Shown: one piece after another, positions 1 through 7,082 of the stretch | Layout of the letters: each line of letters begins with the position of its first letter | Numbering within the stretch: the stretch's first letter is position 1 | Assembly: GCA_035515075.1 (NCBI GenBank) | Contig: DATJBZ010000005.1 | Coordinates: forward strand, 1 to 20,432 | Direction of reading: 5' to 3' | DNA length: 20,432 bases | From: Moheibacter sp035515075 | GTDB lineage: Bacteria > Bacteroidota > Bacteroidia > Flavobacteriales > Weeksellaceae | The notes under the pieces: generated by a model | What the model was told of the DNA's origin: nothing | Databases searched by the model: none | Seen by the model: the letters and a program-made list of their open reading frames with translations, nothing else | Made by a program: the position numbers and the translations under genes

Positions 1-1
1 T

Positions 2-457
2 AGATATGTTGTGAAGTTCGAAAACCCAATGAACTTAGCGGCTAACACCGCTTACTGGATGGAAGTTGAAAGTGATGCGATGGCATGGGAAACAACTTCA
101 GCTGGTTCTCTTGGACAAAACTTGGCTTTTTCAAGTGATGGCACCATGGGCGATTGGATTGTTGATGCCACAGCTGAATTGGTGTACAAAGTAATTTGTC
201 ACGATTTAGGCGTGTCAGACTTGAGTGCTTTCGATTTTGCATACTATCCGAACCCAGTGAGAGATGTATTGAACATCACTTCCAAAGTGGGTGTAAAATC
301 AGTTGAAGTGTTCAACTTGGCTGGACAAAATGTGTTGAGAACGATGAAAGTAAACCAAGGTCAAGTAGATGTATCTGCATTGGCTACGGGAACTTATGTG
401 TTCAGAGCCACATTGGAAAACGGACAGGTAGAAACCTTTAAGATCATTAAGAAGTAA
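2..457 (+). CDS. 3' end of a secreted protein with a T9SS type A sorting domain (5' partial)
   Basis: The reading frame is open from the window edge (R-Y-V-V-K-F...) to the TAA at 455-457, so this is the C-terminal part of a longer gene; the GTG at 11 is very unlikely to be the real start. The last ~75 residues match the type IX secretion C-terminal domain: a YPNPVRDVLNI motif, then a V-E-V-F-N-L-A-G-Q strand, an L-A-T-G-T-Y-V-F segment and a basic KIIKK end. In Bacteroidetes this domain directs outer-membrane translocation through the Por/T9SS machinery and is normally removed or replaced by a surface anchor. The preceding part (N-P-M-N-L-A-A-N-T-A-Y-W-M-E-V-E) is a beta-rich extracellular module that I do not recognise, so the function of the mature protein cannot be told. 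A strong terminator follows 25 bases downstream. Confidence 0.9.
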   Translation, partial: RYVVKFENPMNLAANTAYWMEVESDAMAWETTSAGSLGQNLAFSSDGTMGDWIVDATAELVYKVICHDLGVSDLSAFDFAYYPNPVRDVLNITSKVGVKSVEVFNLAGQNVLRTMKVNQGQVDVSALATGTYVFRATLENGQVETFKIIKK

Positions 458-482
458 TCAATCATTGATTATAAATAGAATG

Positions 483-508
483 AAGCCCTGGGAAACCGGG
501 GCTTTTTT
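483..508 (+). terminator. Rho-independent terminator of the T9SS cargo gene
   Basis: A 9-bp stem (AAGCCCTGG 483-491 with CCGGGGCTT 496-504, one G-U pair) closes a GAAA tetraloop and runs into a run of six T at 503-508. It sits 25 bases after the stop codon of the plus-strand gene ending at 457. The remaining bases to 728 show no gene that I can support. Confidence 0.93.
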
Positions 509-728
509 GATGGCGTAAGTTGGGGACTAATGAATGCAAATCTTTCAATGTCTTGTCATCGTATTTTTTTGAGGATAGCACGCGGAAGGATGTTGATTGG
601 GTTTAGAAAATTTCAAGCGATTTTATTTGTCCACATTTTTGATGGATGTCGTCAAGGTTTGTGAATTGTAAGAATTTATCGTTGTAAGTAGAGTTGATTG
701 GGGAGAATGCATTGAGAATACAACAGCT

Positions 729-1679
729 TCATTCCGTTTTGTCTGTATTTCTAAAGTGCATTTGTTCAATTGAAAAGCTGTGTTCAATGAACGCTTGTTC
801 CAATTCGATGATTTTTTTCAAGGACAAATAATCGACTTTTTCAGCATCATCTGTCGGTCGATGGTAATCGAGATGTCCGCCGGTATGAAAAAATAAAACA
901 GGAATTTCTTTTTCATAAAATGACGTTTGGTCCGAACCGCCTCTGCCTTCGTAACCTGTGTAGTGTTTGATGAAAGGAGAATTTTCGATCTTGGTATAAA
1001 TTTCTTCAAACTGTGGCGAAGTGCCGTAACCAATGATAGAAACACCATTTTCTGGATTGAAACGACCAATCATGTCCATGTTCAACATCCAATGAATGTT
1101 TTTCAAAGGCAAGGTCGGATGAGAAACAAAATGGCGGGAACCGACCAATCCCAATTCTTCAGCACCAAAAGCAATGAATAAAAAGTTTACTGCTTCTTGT
1201 ACTTTATTTGAACTGTAATATCGCGCCAACTCCAACAAGCCGGCAACGCCAGAAGCATTGTCATCCGCACCGTTATGAATGATGCCATAGCTATTTTCGG
1301 CCAAAGAACTGCCTTGTTTGCCTTCGCCCAAATGGTCGTAATGTGCGCCAATTACAATGGTTTTTTCTGCATGATTGTCCAAAAAACCAATCACATTTCT
1401 GGCGGTTCGAATGCTGTCGGGCACCACTACGCGCTTTATTTTTGCGGTGAACTCTTGAAAATAGCCATCCGTTCCCAAAGGTGTCAACTGATGCTTTTTG
1501 AATTCTTTGGCAATATACTTTGCTGCTTTGTCGTTTTGTTTGCTTCCCGTTCCGCGGCCTTTCATGTTGTCATGAGCCAAGAAATAAACGTGTTTTTTCA
1601 ATTTTTTGATTTCGATTTCTTGTGCGTTAGCACTGATAGAAAATAAAAAGAAAAACAAGAAGAGATACCGCATTGTCAA
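729..1679 (-). CDS. Secreted M28-family zinc metallopeptidase (aminopeptidase-like)
   Basis: A 316-residue exported peptidase. Residues 1-19 form a signal peptide (hydrophobic L-F-L-F-F-F-L-F core, A-N-A before the likely cut at Q20). All M28 active-site motifs are present in order: AHYDHLG with H113 and D115, NGADDNASG with the metal-bridging Asp of the D139-D140 pair, the catalytic/ligand pair E174-E175 in GAEELGLVGS, D202 in NMDMIGR, and H273 in GGHLDYHRPTDD. This family binds two zinc ions and removes N-terminal residues from peptides; the precise substrate cannot be predicted. There is no T9SS tail, so the protein probably stays in the periplasm or envelope. The gene is monocistronic, convergent with the T9SS cargo gene, and no clear terminator is seen after its stop. 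The start at 1679 is supported by the signal peptide; M3 at 1673 is an equally plausible start. Confidence 0.93.
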   Translation of the reverse strand: MTMRYLFLFFFLFSISANAQEIEIKKLKKHVYFLAHDNMKGRGTGSKQNDKAAKYIAKEFKKHQLTPLGTDGYFQEFTAKIKRVVVPDSIRTARNVIGFLDNHAEKTIVIGAHYDHLGEGKQGSSLAENSYGIIHNGADDNASGVAGLLELARYYSSNKVQEAVNFLFIAFGAEELGLVGSRHFVSHPTLPLKNIHWMLNMDMIGRFNPENGVSIIGYGTSPQFEEIYTKIENSPFIKHYTGYEGRGGSDQTSFYEKEIPVLFFHTGGHLDYHRPTDDAEKVDYLSLKKIIELEQAFIEHSFSIEQMHFRNTDKTE

Positions 1680-1710
1680 TTGAATTTAAAATTCTTGAAA
1701 AAGTGAGGAG

Positions 1711-1718
1711 CAAAAGTA
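1711..1718 (-). promoter_or_regulatory. Candidate -7 element for the M28 peptidase gene
   Basis: On the minus strand TACTTTTG fits the Bacteroidetes -7 consensus TAnnTTTG, 32 bases upstream of the peptidase start. No convincing TTG -33 element is visible at the expected spacing, so this is a moderate call. Confidence 0.45.
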
Positions 1719-1788
1719 CAGCATTTTAATTTGCTTTTTTTGGGAAAAGGATTGGCCTAAAAAGAAGGTCAATTTAAAATCAAAAAAG

Positions 1789-2185
1789 TGGAGCTGGCGG
1801 GATTCGAACCCGCGTCCAAACAAGCAACCTATGTGCTTTCTACATGCTTAGTTTATTGTTGATTTTCGATTGATGACCGAGAATAAACGCCCTATCATCA
1901 ACTTAGTTCTTTGAGTTTCGAACGGTTTTCAGAACACAAACCGAACTATCCTTACATTTCTGTGCCTCTGAACCAAACGCCGTAAGGAAAGGCCTTTGAG
2001 AGACATTTAGCTTCCCTACCTTGTAGAGATGCGCTAAGATCTACTATAATTCGATCAATTAAGCAGCTAAAGCGTAATTGTTGTTGCCAGTTAAAAAGTT
2101 GAAGTGCCTGATTTACGTGGGTTCACAACCTACCACGACATGCTTACTACATCCATTGACCTTGCTGTCAAAACCAGTCAGCCCC
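1789..2185 (-). ncRNA. ssrA: Transfer-messenger RNA (tmRNA)
   Basis: One-piece tmRNA of about 397 nt that rescues stalled ribosomes and tags the unfinished protein for proteolysis. The 5' end GGGGCTGACTGGTTTTGAC (from 2185) is the classical tmRNA start, and its first seven bases pair with CAGCTCC at 1796-1790; A1789 is the discriminator. The T-arm sequence GGTTCGAATCCCGCC lies next to the 3' end. The CCA tail is not encoded (CTT follows), so it must be added after transcription. The tag frame is read from 2088 to 2059: resume codon GGC, then N-N-N-Y-A-L-A-A and TAA, giving GNNNYALAA, a tag with the hydrophobic A-L-A-A end recognised by ClpXP-type proteases. The region from about 2040 to 1850 should hold the pseudoknots. 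SmpB is not in this window. Confidence 0.96.
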
Positions 2186-2220
2186 ATAATTTCAAATAAC
2201 GTCCGAAAAGATTCGGATGG

Positions 2221-2228
2221 CAAAATTA
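2221..2228 (-). promoter_or_regulatory. Candidate -7 element for ssrA
   Basis: TAATTTTG on the minus strand fits TAnnTTTG and lies 35 bases upstream of the mature tmRNA 5' end, implying a leader of roughly 30 nt removed by RNase P. The -33 element is not obvious: the nearest TTG, at 2257-2255, is spaced rather too far. Confidence 0.4.
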
Positions 2229-2282
2229 CGAAAAAATAATCAAATCATTGATGCCAAGATTTTTATTTTCAATCAATTCAAC

Positions 2283-2318
2283 AAAAAAGCTACTGCTGAA
2301 ATGTCAACAGTAGCTTTT
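2283..2318 (-). terminator. Rho-independent terminator of the M4 protease gene
   Basis: An 11-bp perfect stem (AAAAGCTACTG 2285-2295 with CAGTAGCTTTT 2308-2318) encloses a 12-nt loop. Read on the minus strand it ends in a T run (2288-2283), 22 bases after the protease stop codon. It separates the protease transcript from ssrA. Confidence 0.9.
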
Positions 2319-2339
2319 GATAATTTGTTTATCGTTCAA

Positions 2340-4406
2340 TTATTTTTTTACAAATTTGGTGTTTTGTGTTTGTTGTCCATCTATTAGGGTCAATACATAA
2401 ACGCCTTTGGCCAATAACGAAACATTGATTTTTTGGTCAACCAAATTGCCTTTCATTACGATTTGTCCAGCTGCATTGGTGATTTGATAAGTCGAATGGC
2501 CATTTTTATGGGCAGCAACTACATTCAAAATATCGGTTGCAGGATTTGGGAAAACTTGTAAAGTCGTTGTGTTCACATCTTGAACAGCCAAAAACTCACA
2601 AGCCTCACCCGTGGTAACGCCAACTGCGCACCAAGCTTTTTCTACCGAAGTAACTTCAGGCGAATTTTCACCAAACATTTGTTGGGCTTCTTGGATGGTG
2701 TAATCTCTTACATCAGCGAATTTCGACTGGTATTGTACATAGTTCAATTGAACCGCATACACCAAATCGGCTGCTTTTTCGATGGTGATACCAGGAACTT
2801 CATAAGCATAGCCATTGTCATTGGTGCCACTTCCTCCTTCTGAAAGCAAATAGTACCAATAGTTCAATACGCCAGAGTTGGTGTGTACACCACAATTATC
2901 GTTGCCTGAGCTTGGAATACAATCGTCAGAAGCGTCGGCCCATCTGATGCCCATGTAGGTGTCAGGTTGTCCAAATAATTTGGGGTTTTCCAAAGAACGC
3001 ATGCCTGCTGGTTGTGTCAACATGAAGTCTTCGCCCAACATCCAGCGTTGTTTTTCTGGTGCTTTTTTGGCCTCAATGGTGGAACTCCAAATGTCCGCAA
3101 AGCCTTCGTTCAAAGCGCCAGATTCTCTTTCATACACCAAACCGCTGGCCGCATTGGTCACGCCGTGTGAATATTCGTGTCCGATAACGTCCAAAGAAGC
3201 CAAAATGTCCATTTGGCCTGGATGGCCATCGCCAATGAACATGAATCCGCCTTTTAGGTCCTCATCCAAATCAGATAGGCTTAGCCAAGCGGCATTGGCT
3301 GCGCTTCCAAAAAAGGTGGTGTGTATGAAAGAAGCAACAGGCGAATCCTCATTGTCAAAGCCATCTCTATCATATTGTTCTTTAAAAAAATCATAGACTT
3401 CAGAGAAGGCCCAATGTGCTTCTAGTGCGCCGTCATCTTTGGTTGCGGCATATTCTTCGGCCGTCCATTGGTTGTCCTGATCGATGTATTCCTCGGCCAA
3501 TGCAATGACATCCTCTGGTTCGCCAAACATCAGAGTAATGACCACCATAAGATAATCGTTTTGAAAGTTCAAAGTTGACAAGTGGCGCGAAGTGTCTTGA
3601 AGTGTAAAACCTTCAGCTGTATCTTGGGTGTCGATTGCTCTTGTACCGCTATATCGGGTTTCGGCGTTTCCTTGGGTGAAGATAAATGGCGAAAATTGTT
3701 TTTGTTTTAACTGTTGTTGCTGAATGCTTTCAACATAAGCCATTTGCTCTTCGGTGAAAACGACTGTTTTATTCTGGTGGTGCATTAGCAGAGATTCTTT
3801 GTGCAAAGTTTCACCTGTGATGGCATCCAAATATACTTTTTCAAACGTCTTGTCACTCATTGAAATGACAGGAAATGCATAAGCATAACGATCTTCATGG
3901 CTCAAAGAATTCGCTTTGGGCAAGACAACCAATTTGTGTTTTGGAGTGATGTCTTGAAATTCTGCAGGCAAGTCTGCATGAAAATTGCCCATTTTAAAAA
4001 TAGCAGCAGGTGATTTCAATGCAGCCAATTGGGTGTTGATTTCAATCGGTGCGTAATTGCCATTGATGGAAGTGATGACGCCATTTTTTGCATGAACAGC
4101 ATAGCTGTGGTAAGCGACTTCAATGCCATTGTAAAGTTGTTTGTAACGGATGTGTTGTGTGCCAAAAACATCGGTTTCACTGCGCATTTCTACCAATTCA
4201 TGTTGTTGGTTCAATTGCAAAGCTTCTTTTAAAAGGGCTTTTGATTCGCTCAAAGCGATGTTGGCATTGTTTTGAAAAGCGGCAAATGTCAGTATCCCGT
4301 TTTGGTCTACTTTTTTAACTTTGAGTTGGTCTGATTTCAAATAGGTCTGTGAAAAACCTAAAGTGCCTAAGGCCAAGAAAGCAGCCAAAAATAATTGTTT
4401 CTTCAT
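2340..4406 (-). CDS. Secreted thermolysin-like M4 metalloprotease with propeptide and T9SS tail
   Basis: A 688-residue zinc endopeptidase. Residues 1-19 are a signal peptide (hydrophobic core, cut before Q20). About 25-215 resemble the fungalysin/thermolysin propeptide plus a PepSY-like segment (I-R-Y-K-Q-L-Y-N-G-I-E-V...; ...Y-L-D-A-I-T-G-E), which acts as intramolecular chaperone and inhibitor. The catalytic domain covers roughly 245-595. Zinc motif H410-E-Y-S-H414 has catalytic E411; the third ligand is E434 in GALNEGFADIW, exactly 20 residues after the second His as in thermolysin; H508 in GVHTNSG matches the transition-state histidine. Residues 616-688 are a T9SS type A sorting domain (VFPNPATDILNV ... 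FVKK), so the enzyme is exported across the outer membrane, presumably to digest external protein. A Cys pair (C496, C505) just before H508 is unusual. The gene stands alone, with its own terminator. Confidence 0.96.
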   Translation of the reverse strand: MKKQLFLAAFLALGTLGFSQTYLKSDQLKVKKVDQNGILTFAAFQNNANIALSESKALLKEALQLNQQHELVEMRSETDVFGTQHIRYKQLYNGIEVAYHSYAVHAKNGVITSINGNYAPIEINTQLAALKSPAAIFKMGNFHADLPAEFQDITPKHKLVVLPKANSLSHEDRYAYAFPVISMSDKTFEKVYLDAITGETLHKESLLMHHQNKTVVFTEEQMAYVESIQQQQLKQKQFSPFIFTQGNAETRYSGTRAIDTQDTAEGFTLQDTSRHLSTLNFQNDYLMVVITLMFGEPEDVIALAEEYIDQDNQWTAEEYAATKDDGALEAHWAFSEVYDFFKEQYDRDGFDNEDSPVASFIHTTFFGSAANAAWLSLSDLDEDLKGGFMFIGDGHPGQMDILASLDVIGHEYSHGVTNAASGLVYERESGALNEGFADIWSSTIEAKKAPEKQRWMLGEDFMLTQPAGMRSLENPKLFGQPDTYMGIRWADASDDCIPSSGNDNCGVHTNSGVLNYWYYLLSEGGSGTNDNGYAYEVPGITIEKAADLVYAVQLNYVQYQSKFADVRDYTIQEAQQMFGENSPEVTSVEKAWCAVGVTTGEACEFLAVQDVNTTTLQVFPNPATDILNVVAAHKNGHSTYQITNAAGQIVMKGNLVDQKINVSLLAKGVYVLTLIDGQQTQNTKFVKK

Positions 4407-4557
4407 GTGTTGAAATTATTGTTTGATCATTAATGATAAAATGCTGACTTTGGTGCGTATTAAAATGTTTTTTTCTTAAAAAGCCTTTGCTACAGCCTGC
4501 TGAGCAGCAAAGTCAAGCAATTTACGCTTCCAAATGTAATCCAAATTCATGGAAATA

Positions 4558-4588
4558 AAAAAGGCAGTCCAAATTGAACTGCCTTTTT
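4558..4588 (-). terminator. Terminator of rplU-rpmA (sequence symmetric, could act on both strands)
   Basis: An 11-bp stem (AAAAAGGCAGT 4558-4568 with ACTGCCTTTTT 4578-4588) around a 9-nt loop lies 19 bases past the rpmA stop. A and T runs on both flanks give a T tract in either direction, but only the minus-strand operon needs it here. Confidence 0.9.
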
Positions 4589-4607
4589 GTAAATTATTGA
4601 CGAAATC

Positions 4608-4868
4608 TTATTCTACTACCTCTTGGATAGAAACGTAAGATTTGTTGTTTGATTTCTTGCGAAATACAACTGTTCCATCGATCAAAGCAAACAAAGTATG
4701 GTCTTTTCCGATACCTACATTGTCACCTGGATGGTGTTGTGTACCTCTTTGGCGAACCAGGATATTTCCAGCTTTAGCTACTTGTCCACCAAAAATTTTC
4801 ACACCCAATCGCTTGGAGTGCGATTCGCGACCGTTCTTGGAACTTCCAACTCCTTTTTTATGTGCCAT
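4608..4868 (-). CDS. rpmA: 50S ribosomal protein L27
   Basis: 86 residues beginning MAHKKGVGSSKNGRESHSKR, the diagnostic L27 N terminus, followed by L-G-V-K-I-F-G-G-Q and the R-Q-R-G-T-Q-H-H-P-G-D-N-V-G-I-G-K-D-H-T-L-F-A core. L27 sits in the large subunit with its flexible N-terminal tail reaching the peptidyl-transferase centre. The second-residue Ala is directly after the initiator, so the cleaved N-terminal extension known from Firmicutes L27 is absent. The gene follows rplU by 6 bases and is certainly cotranscribed with it; this rplU-rpmA pairing is near universal in bacteria. The terminator at 4558-4588 ends the unit. Confidence 0.98.
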   Translation of the reverse strand: MAHKKGVGSSKNGRESHSKRLGVKIFGGQVAKAGNILVRQRGTQHHPGDNVGIGKDHTLFALIDGTVVFRKKSNNKSYVSIQEVVE

Positions 4869-4874
4869 TTCTAA

Positions 4875-5243
4875 TTAATTTTCTGATTCTTCTTTAACTT
4901 CTTTTATACTCGCTTTTTTAGCGACTTTAGCTTTTGCTTCACCAATTGAAACAACTTCAATCTTGGTGAACAACTGACGGTGTCCATTTTTTACTTTGTA
5001 ACCTTTTCTTCTTTTCTTTTTGAAAACGATTACTTTGTCACCTTTTACGTGCTCTACGATTTTCGCTACAACGGAAACTCCGTCTATAACCGGGGCGCCA
5101 ACTTGGATGCTACCGTTGTCAGTCAACAACACACGATCAAAAGTAACTTCTGTTCCTGCGTCGCCTTGTAAACGGTTCACATACAAATGCTGGTCTTGCT
5201 TTACTTTGTACTGAAGCCCTGCTATTTCTACAATTGCATACAT
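4875..5243 (-). CDS. rplU: 50S ribosomal protein L21
   Basis: 122 residues, starting M-Y-A-I-V-E-I-A-G-L-Q-Y-K-V (the canonical L21 opening) and containing the K-K-K-R-R-K-G-Y-K-V-K-N-G-H-R-Q family signature around 77-92. L21 binds 23S rRNA and contacts L20 in the large subunit. The normal fold ends near residue 101; the last ~20 residues (A-K-A-K-V-A-K-K-A-S-I-K-E-V-K-E-E-S-E-N) are a charged, low-complexity extension of the kind frequent in Bacteroidetes L21. First gene of the rplU-rpmA operon, divergent from nuoA. Confidence 0.98.
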   Translation of the reverse strand: MYAIVEIAGLQYKVKQDQHLYVNRLQGDAGTEVTFDRVLLTDNGSIQVGAPVIDGVSVVAKIVEHVKGDKVIVFKKKRRKGYKVKNGHRQLFTKIEVVSIGEAKAKVAKKASIKEVKEESEN

Positions 5244-5273
5244 TATTTATAAAATTTAGTATTTTTCGGATGG

Positions 5274-5303
5274 CAAATGTAAATATTATATCATGAATTA
5301 CCA
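5274..5303 (-). promoter_or_regulatory. rplU: Candidate promoter of rplU-rpmA
   Basis: TACATTTG on the minus strand (5281-5274) fits the Bacteroidetes -7 consensus TAnnTTTG, 30 bases before the rplU start. A TGG at 5303-5301, 19 bases further upstream, is one base off the TTG -33 element. Confidence 0.55.
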
Positions 5304-5501
5304 TGCTTTGTTCGATTTATTTTTAAACCGCATTATTTCTATTGGTTATTTGTCAATGAAATGGCGGAAATCAATGAACAAATGTTAGTGAAACTGGGAT
5401 TTGATTGATGAAAGTGCAGTGAAAATCCCATTTCGCTTATTTATAATGATTATAAATTAGGTTCTTTTGCGGAAAAGCAACAAATATTAGGCATTTGAAC
5501 T

Positions 5502-5530
5502 TTGCCTACCATGAATAGTTCGTAAATTTA
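5502..5530 (+). promoter_or_regulatory. nuoA: Candidate promoter of the nuo operon
   Basis: TTG at 5502-5504 and TAAATTTA at 5523-5530 fit the Bacteroidetes -33/-7 pair (TTG, then TAnnTTTG with one mismatch) with an 18-base spacer. The -7 element ends 25 bases before the nuoA ATG, implying a short leader. No other promoter of comparable quality is seen before nuoA. Confidence 0.5.
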
Positions 5531-5555
5531 CCCCCACAATTATTTAAGGTAAAAA

Positions 5556-5921
5556 ATGGATACGTCAATTAGTTATATTCCGATACTGATTTTGTTTGTA
5601 TTGGCTTTTGGTTTTGTGGTAGGGACCATCATTATTACCCATTACTTGGGGCCAAAGCGAAGCACGGATGAGAAATTGGACAACTTTGAAAGTGGAATTG
5701 AACAAGTAGGAAATGCAAGAAGACCTTTTTCTATCAAGTATTATTTGGTAGCGATTCTGTTTGTTTTGTTTGATGTTGAGGTGATTTTTTTCTATCCTTA
5801 TGCCGTTAATTTTAAGGAATTGGGCTGGGAAGGGTTTGCCGCAGTGAGTACTTTTATTGGGTTGTTTTTAGTGATGTATCTCTACGTTAGAAAGAAAGGT
5901 GCATTGAAATGGGAAGATTAA
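5556..5921 (+). CDS. nuoA: NADH-quinone oxidoreductase subunit A
   Basis: 121-residue membrane subunit of complex I. Three transmembrane helices are visible at about 8-30, 62-83 and 92-112. The long loop and second helix carry the conserved block F-E-S-G-(x4)-G-N-A-R-(x2)-F-S-I-K-Y-Y-L-V-A-I-L-F-V-L-F-D-V-E (44-75), including D73 and E75 near the quinone-tunnel/E-channel region. NuoA sits beside NuoH and NuoJ where the peripheral and membrane arms meet. First gene of the operon; nuoB starts 33 bases later. No clear Shine-Dalgarno sequence precedes the ATG, as is normal in Bacteroidetes. Confidence 0.97.
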   Translation: MDTSISYIPILILFVLAFGFVVGTIIITHYLGPKRSTDEKLDNFESGIEQVGNARRPFSIKYYLVAILFVLFDVEVIFFYPYAVNFKELGWEGFAAVSTFIGLFLVMYLYVRKKGALKWED

Positions 5922-5954
5922 CGCCTTTTTTAAATTTAATTTTAAACCACAGAC

Positions 5955-6527
5955 ATGATTTATAATAAGAGACCAGTAACGCATAATACCAATATCAAAG
6001 TGGTAGAGATGCCTGAAGGAGAAATGGGAGAGGGGTTTATGACGATGCAGTTGTCGAAAGTGGTCGGTTTGGCCAGGAAGAACTCCATTTGGCCATTGCC
6101 TTTTGCGACCAGCTGTTGTGGGATTGAATTCATGGCAACCATGGGCGCGCACTATGACATTGCTCGATTTGGAAGTGAGCGTTTGGCGTTTACCCCAAGA
6201 CAATGTGATTTGTTGATGGTGATGGGGACAATAGCCAAGAAAATGGCGCCTGTGTTGAAACAAGTGTACATTCAAATGGCAGAGCCAAGATGGGTCGTGG
6301 CAGTTGGTGCATGCGCGAGCAGCGGTGGGATTTTTGATTCTTATTCTGTTTTGCAAGGCATCGATCAAGTGATTCCAGTGGATGTGTATGTTCCAGGGTG
6401 CCCGCCAAGGCCAGAAGCGATTTTGGACGGGGTAATGAGAATTCAAGAATTGGTAGAGACGGAGAGCATCAGAAGACGTGACAGTCCAGAGTACCAAGAA
6501 TTGTTAAGAAGTTACGGTATTTCATAA
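5955..6527 (+). CDS. nuoB: NADH-quinone oxidoreductase subunit B (N2 cluster)
   Basis: 190 residues; binds the terminal [4Fe-4S] cluster N2 that reduces quinone. The four ligands are visible as the tandem C54-C55 (FATSCCGIE), C120 (GACASSGGIFDSY) and C149 (VPGCPPRPEA). The V-D-V-Y-V-P-G-C-P-P-R-P-E signature is characteristic of the PSST/NuoB family. The first ~30 residues are variable. The stop codon shares its last A with the ATG of nuoC (TAATG at 6525-6529), which suggests translational coupling. Confidence 0.98.
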   Translation: MIYNKRPVTHNTNIKVVEMPEGEMGEGFMTMQLSKVVGLARKNSIWPLPFATSCCGIEFMATMGAHYDIARFGSERLAFTPRQCDLLMVMGTIAKKMAPVLKQVYIQMAEPRWVVAVGACASSGGIFDSYSVLQGIDQVIPVDVYVPGCPPRPEAILDGVMRIQELVETESIRRRDSPEYQELLRSYGIS

Positions 6528-7072
6528 TGGATTCAACTATGTTAAACAATCAATTTGTTTTAGAGAAATTACAAGAAAAATTTGGAGAAGCCATTTTAGG
6601 CTCTGAGGAGAATTTTGATTTGTTGACGGTTTTTGCTGACAAAGAATTGAACCTCAAAATCCTTCAATATTTATACGATGAGGCGGATTTAGGATTTCGT
6701 TTTTTAACGGATCTGACCGCAATTCACTATCCCAACAATGTGGGCGAAGAAATGATCGTGACCTATTTGTTGTACAATATGACTGAGAATTTCCATGTGC
6801 GATTGAAATTTGCCTTGGACATTAAAAAACCTTCGATTTATACCGCTTCACAATTGCACCCAACTGCCAATTGGTTGGAAAGAGAATGTTATGATTTCTT
6901 TGGGGTCAACTTTGTGGGGCATCCCAATTTGATTCGTGTGATGAATGTGGAAGAAATGGATTACTTTCCATTGAGAAAAGAATTTCCTTTAGAAGATCAA
7001 ACCCGTACGGACAAAGACGATGACATGTTTGGTCGTGGTGGGAATTTTAATTTAGGGAAACTCAACATTTAA
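6527..7072 (+). CDS. nuoC: NADH-quinone oxidoreductase subunit C
   Basis: 181 residues of the 30-kDa/NuoC family, a peripheral-arm scaffold that packs on NuoD. The family signature W116-L-E-R-E-C-Y-D-F-F-G126 is followed by the G-H-P-N-L-I-R-V-M segment and the L-R-K-E-F-P-L-E-D-Q-T-R block. nuoC is a separate gene from nuoD here, unlike the fused nuoCD of E. coli. The start overlapping the nuoB stop is chosen; Met5 (6539) is a possible alternative. nuoD begins 10 bases after the stop. Confidence 0.97.
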   Translation: MDSTMLNNQFVLEKLQEKFGEAILGSEENFDLLTVFADKELNLKILQYLYDEADLGFRFLTDLTAIHYPNNVGEEMIVTYLLYNMTENFHVRLKFALDIKKPSIYTASQLHPTANWLERECYDFFGVNFVGHPNLIRVMNVEEMDYFPLRKEFPLEDQTRTDKDDDMFGRGGNFNLGKLNI

Positions 7073-7082
7073 TTGAATCGAC

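Larger units (their letters stand above)
5244..5555. other. Divergent intergenic region between rplU and nuoA
   Basis: 312 bases without a coding region that I can support. It holds the outward-facing candidate promoters for rplU (left) and nuoA (right). Between them (about 5304-5500) I see AT-rich sequence and no convincing RNA gene, riboswitch or repeat. Confidence 0.6.

Noticed and set aside
1789..1860. A separate tRNA gene at the TTCGAA-containing segment
   Set aside because: The T-arm and acceptor belong to the tRNA-like end of tmRNA; its 5' partner is found almost 400 bases away at 2185.
5868..6497. A 209-residue minus-strand frame
   Set aside because: It lies antisense to nuoB, which has all cluster-binding cysteines; its translation is His/Trp-rich shadow sequence.
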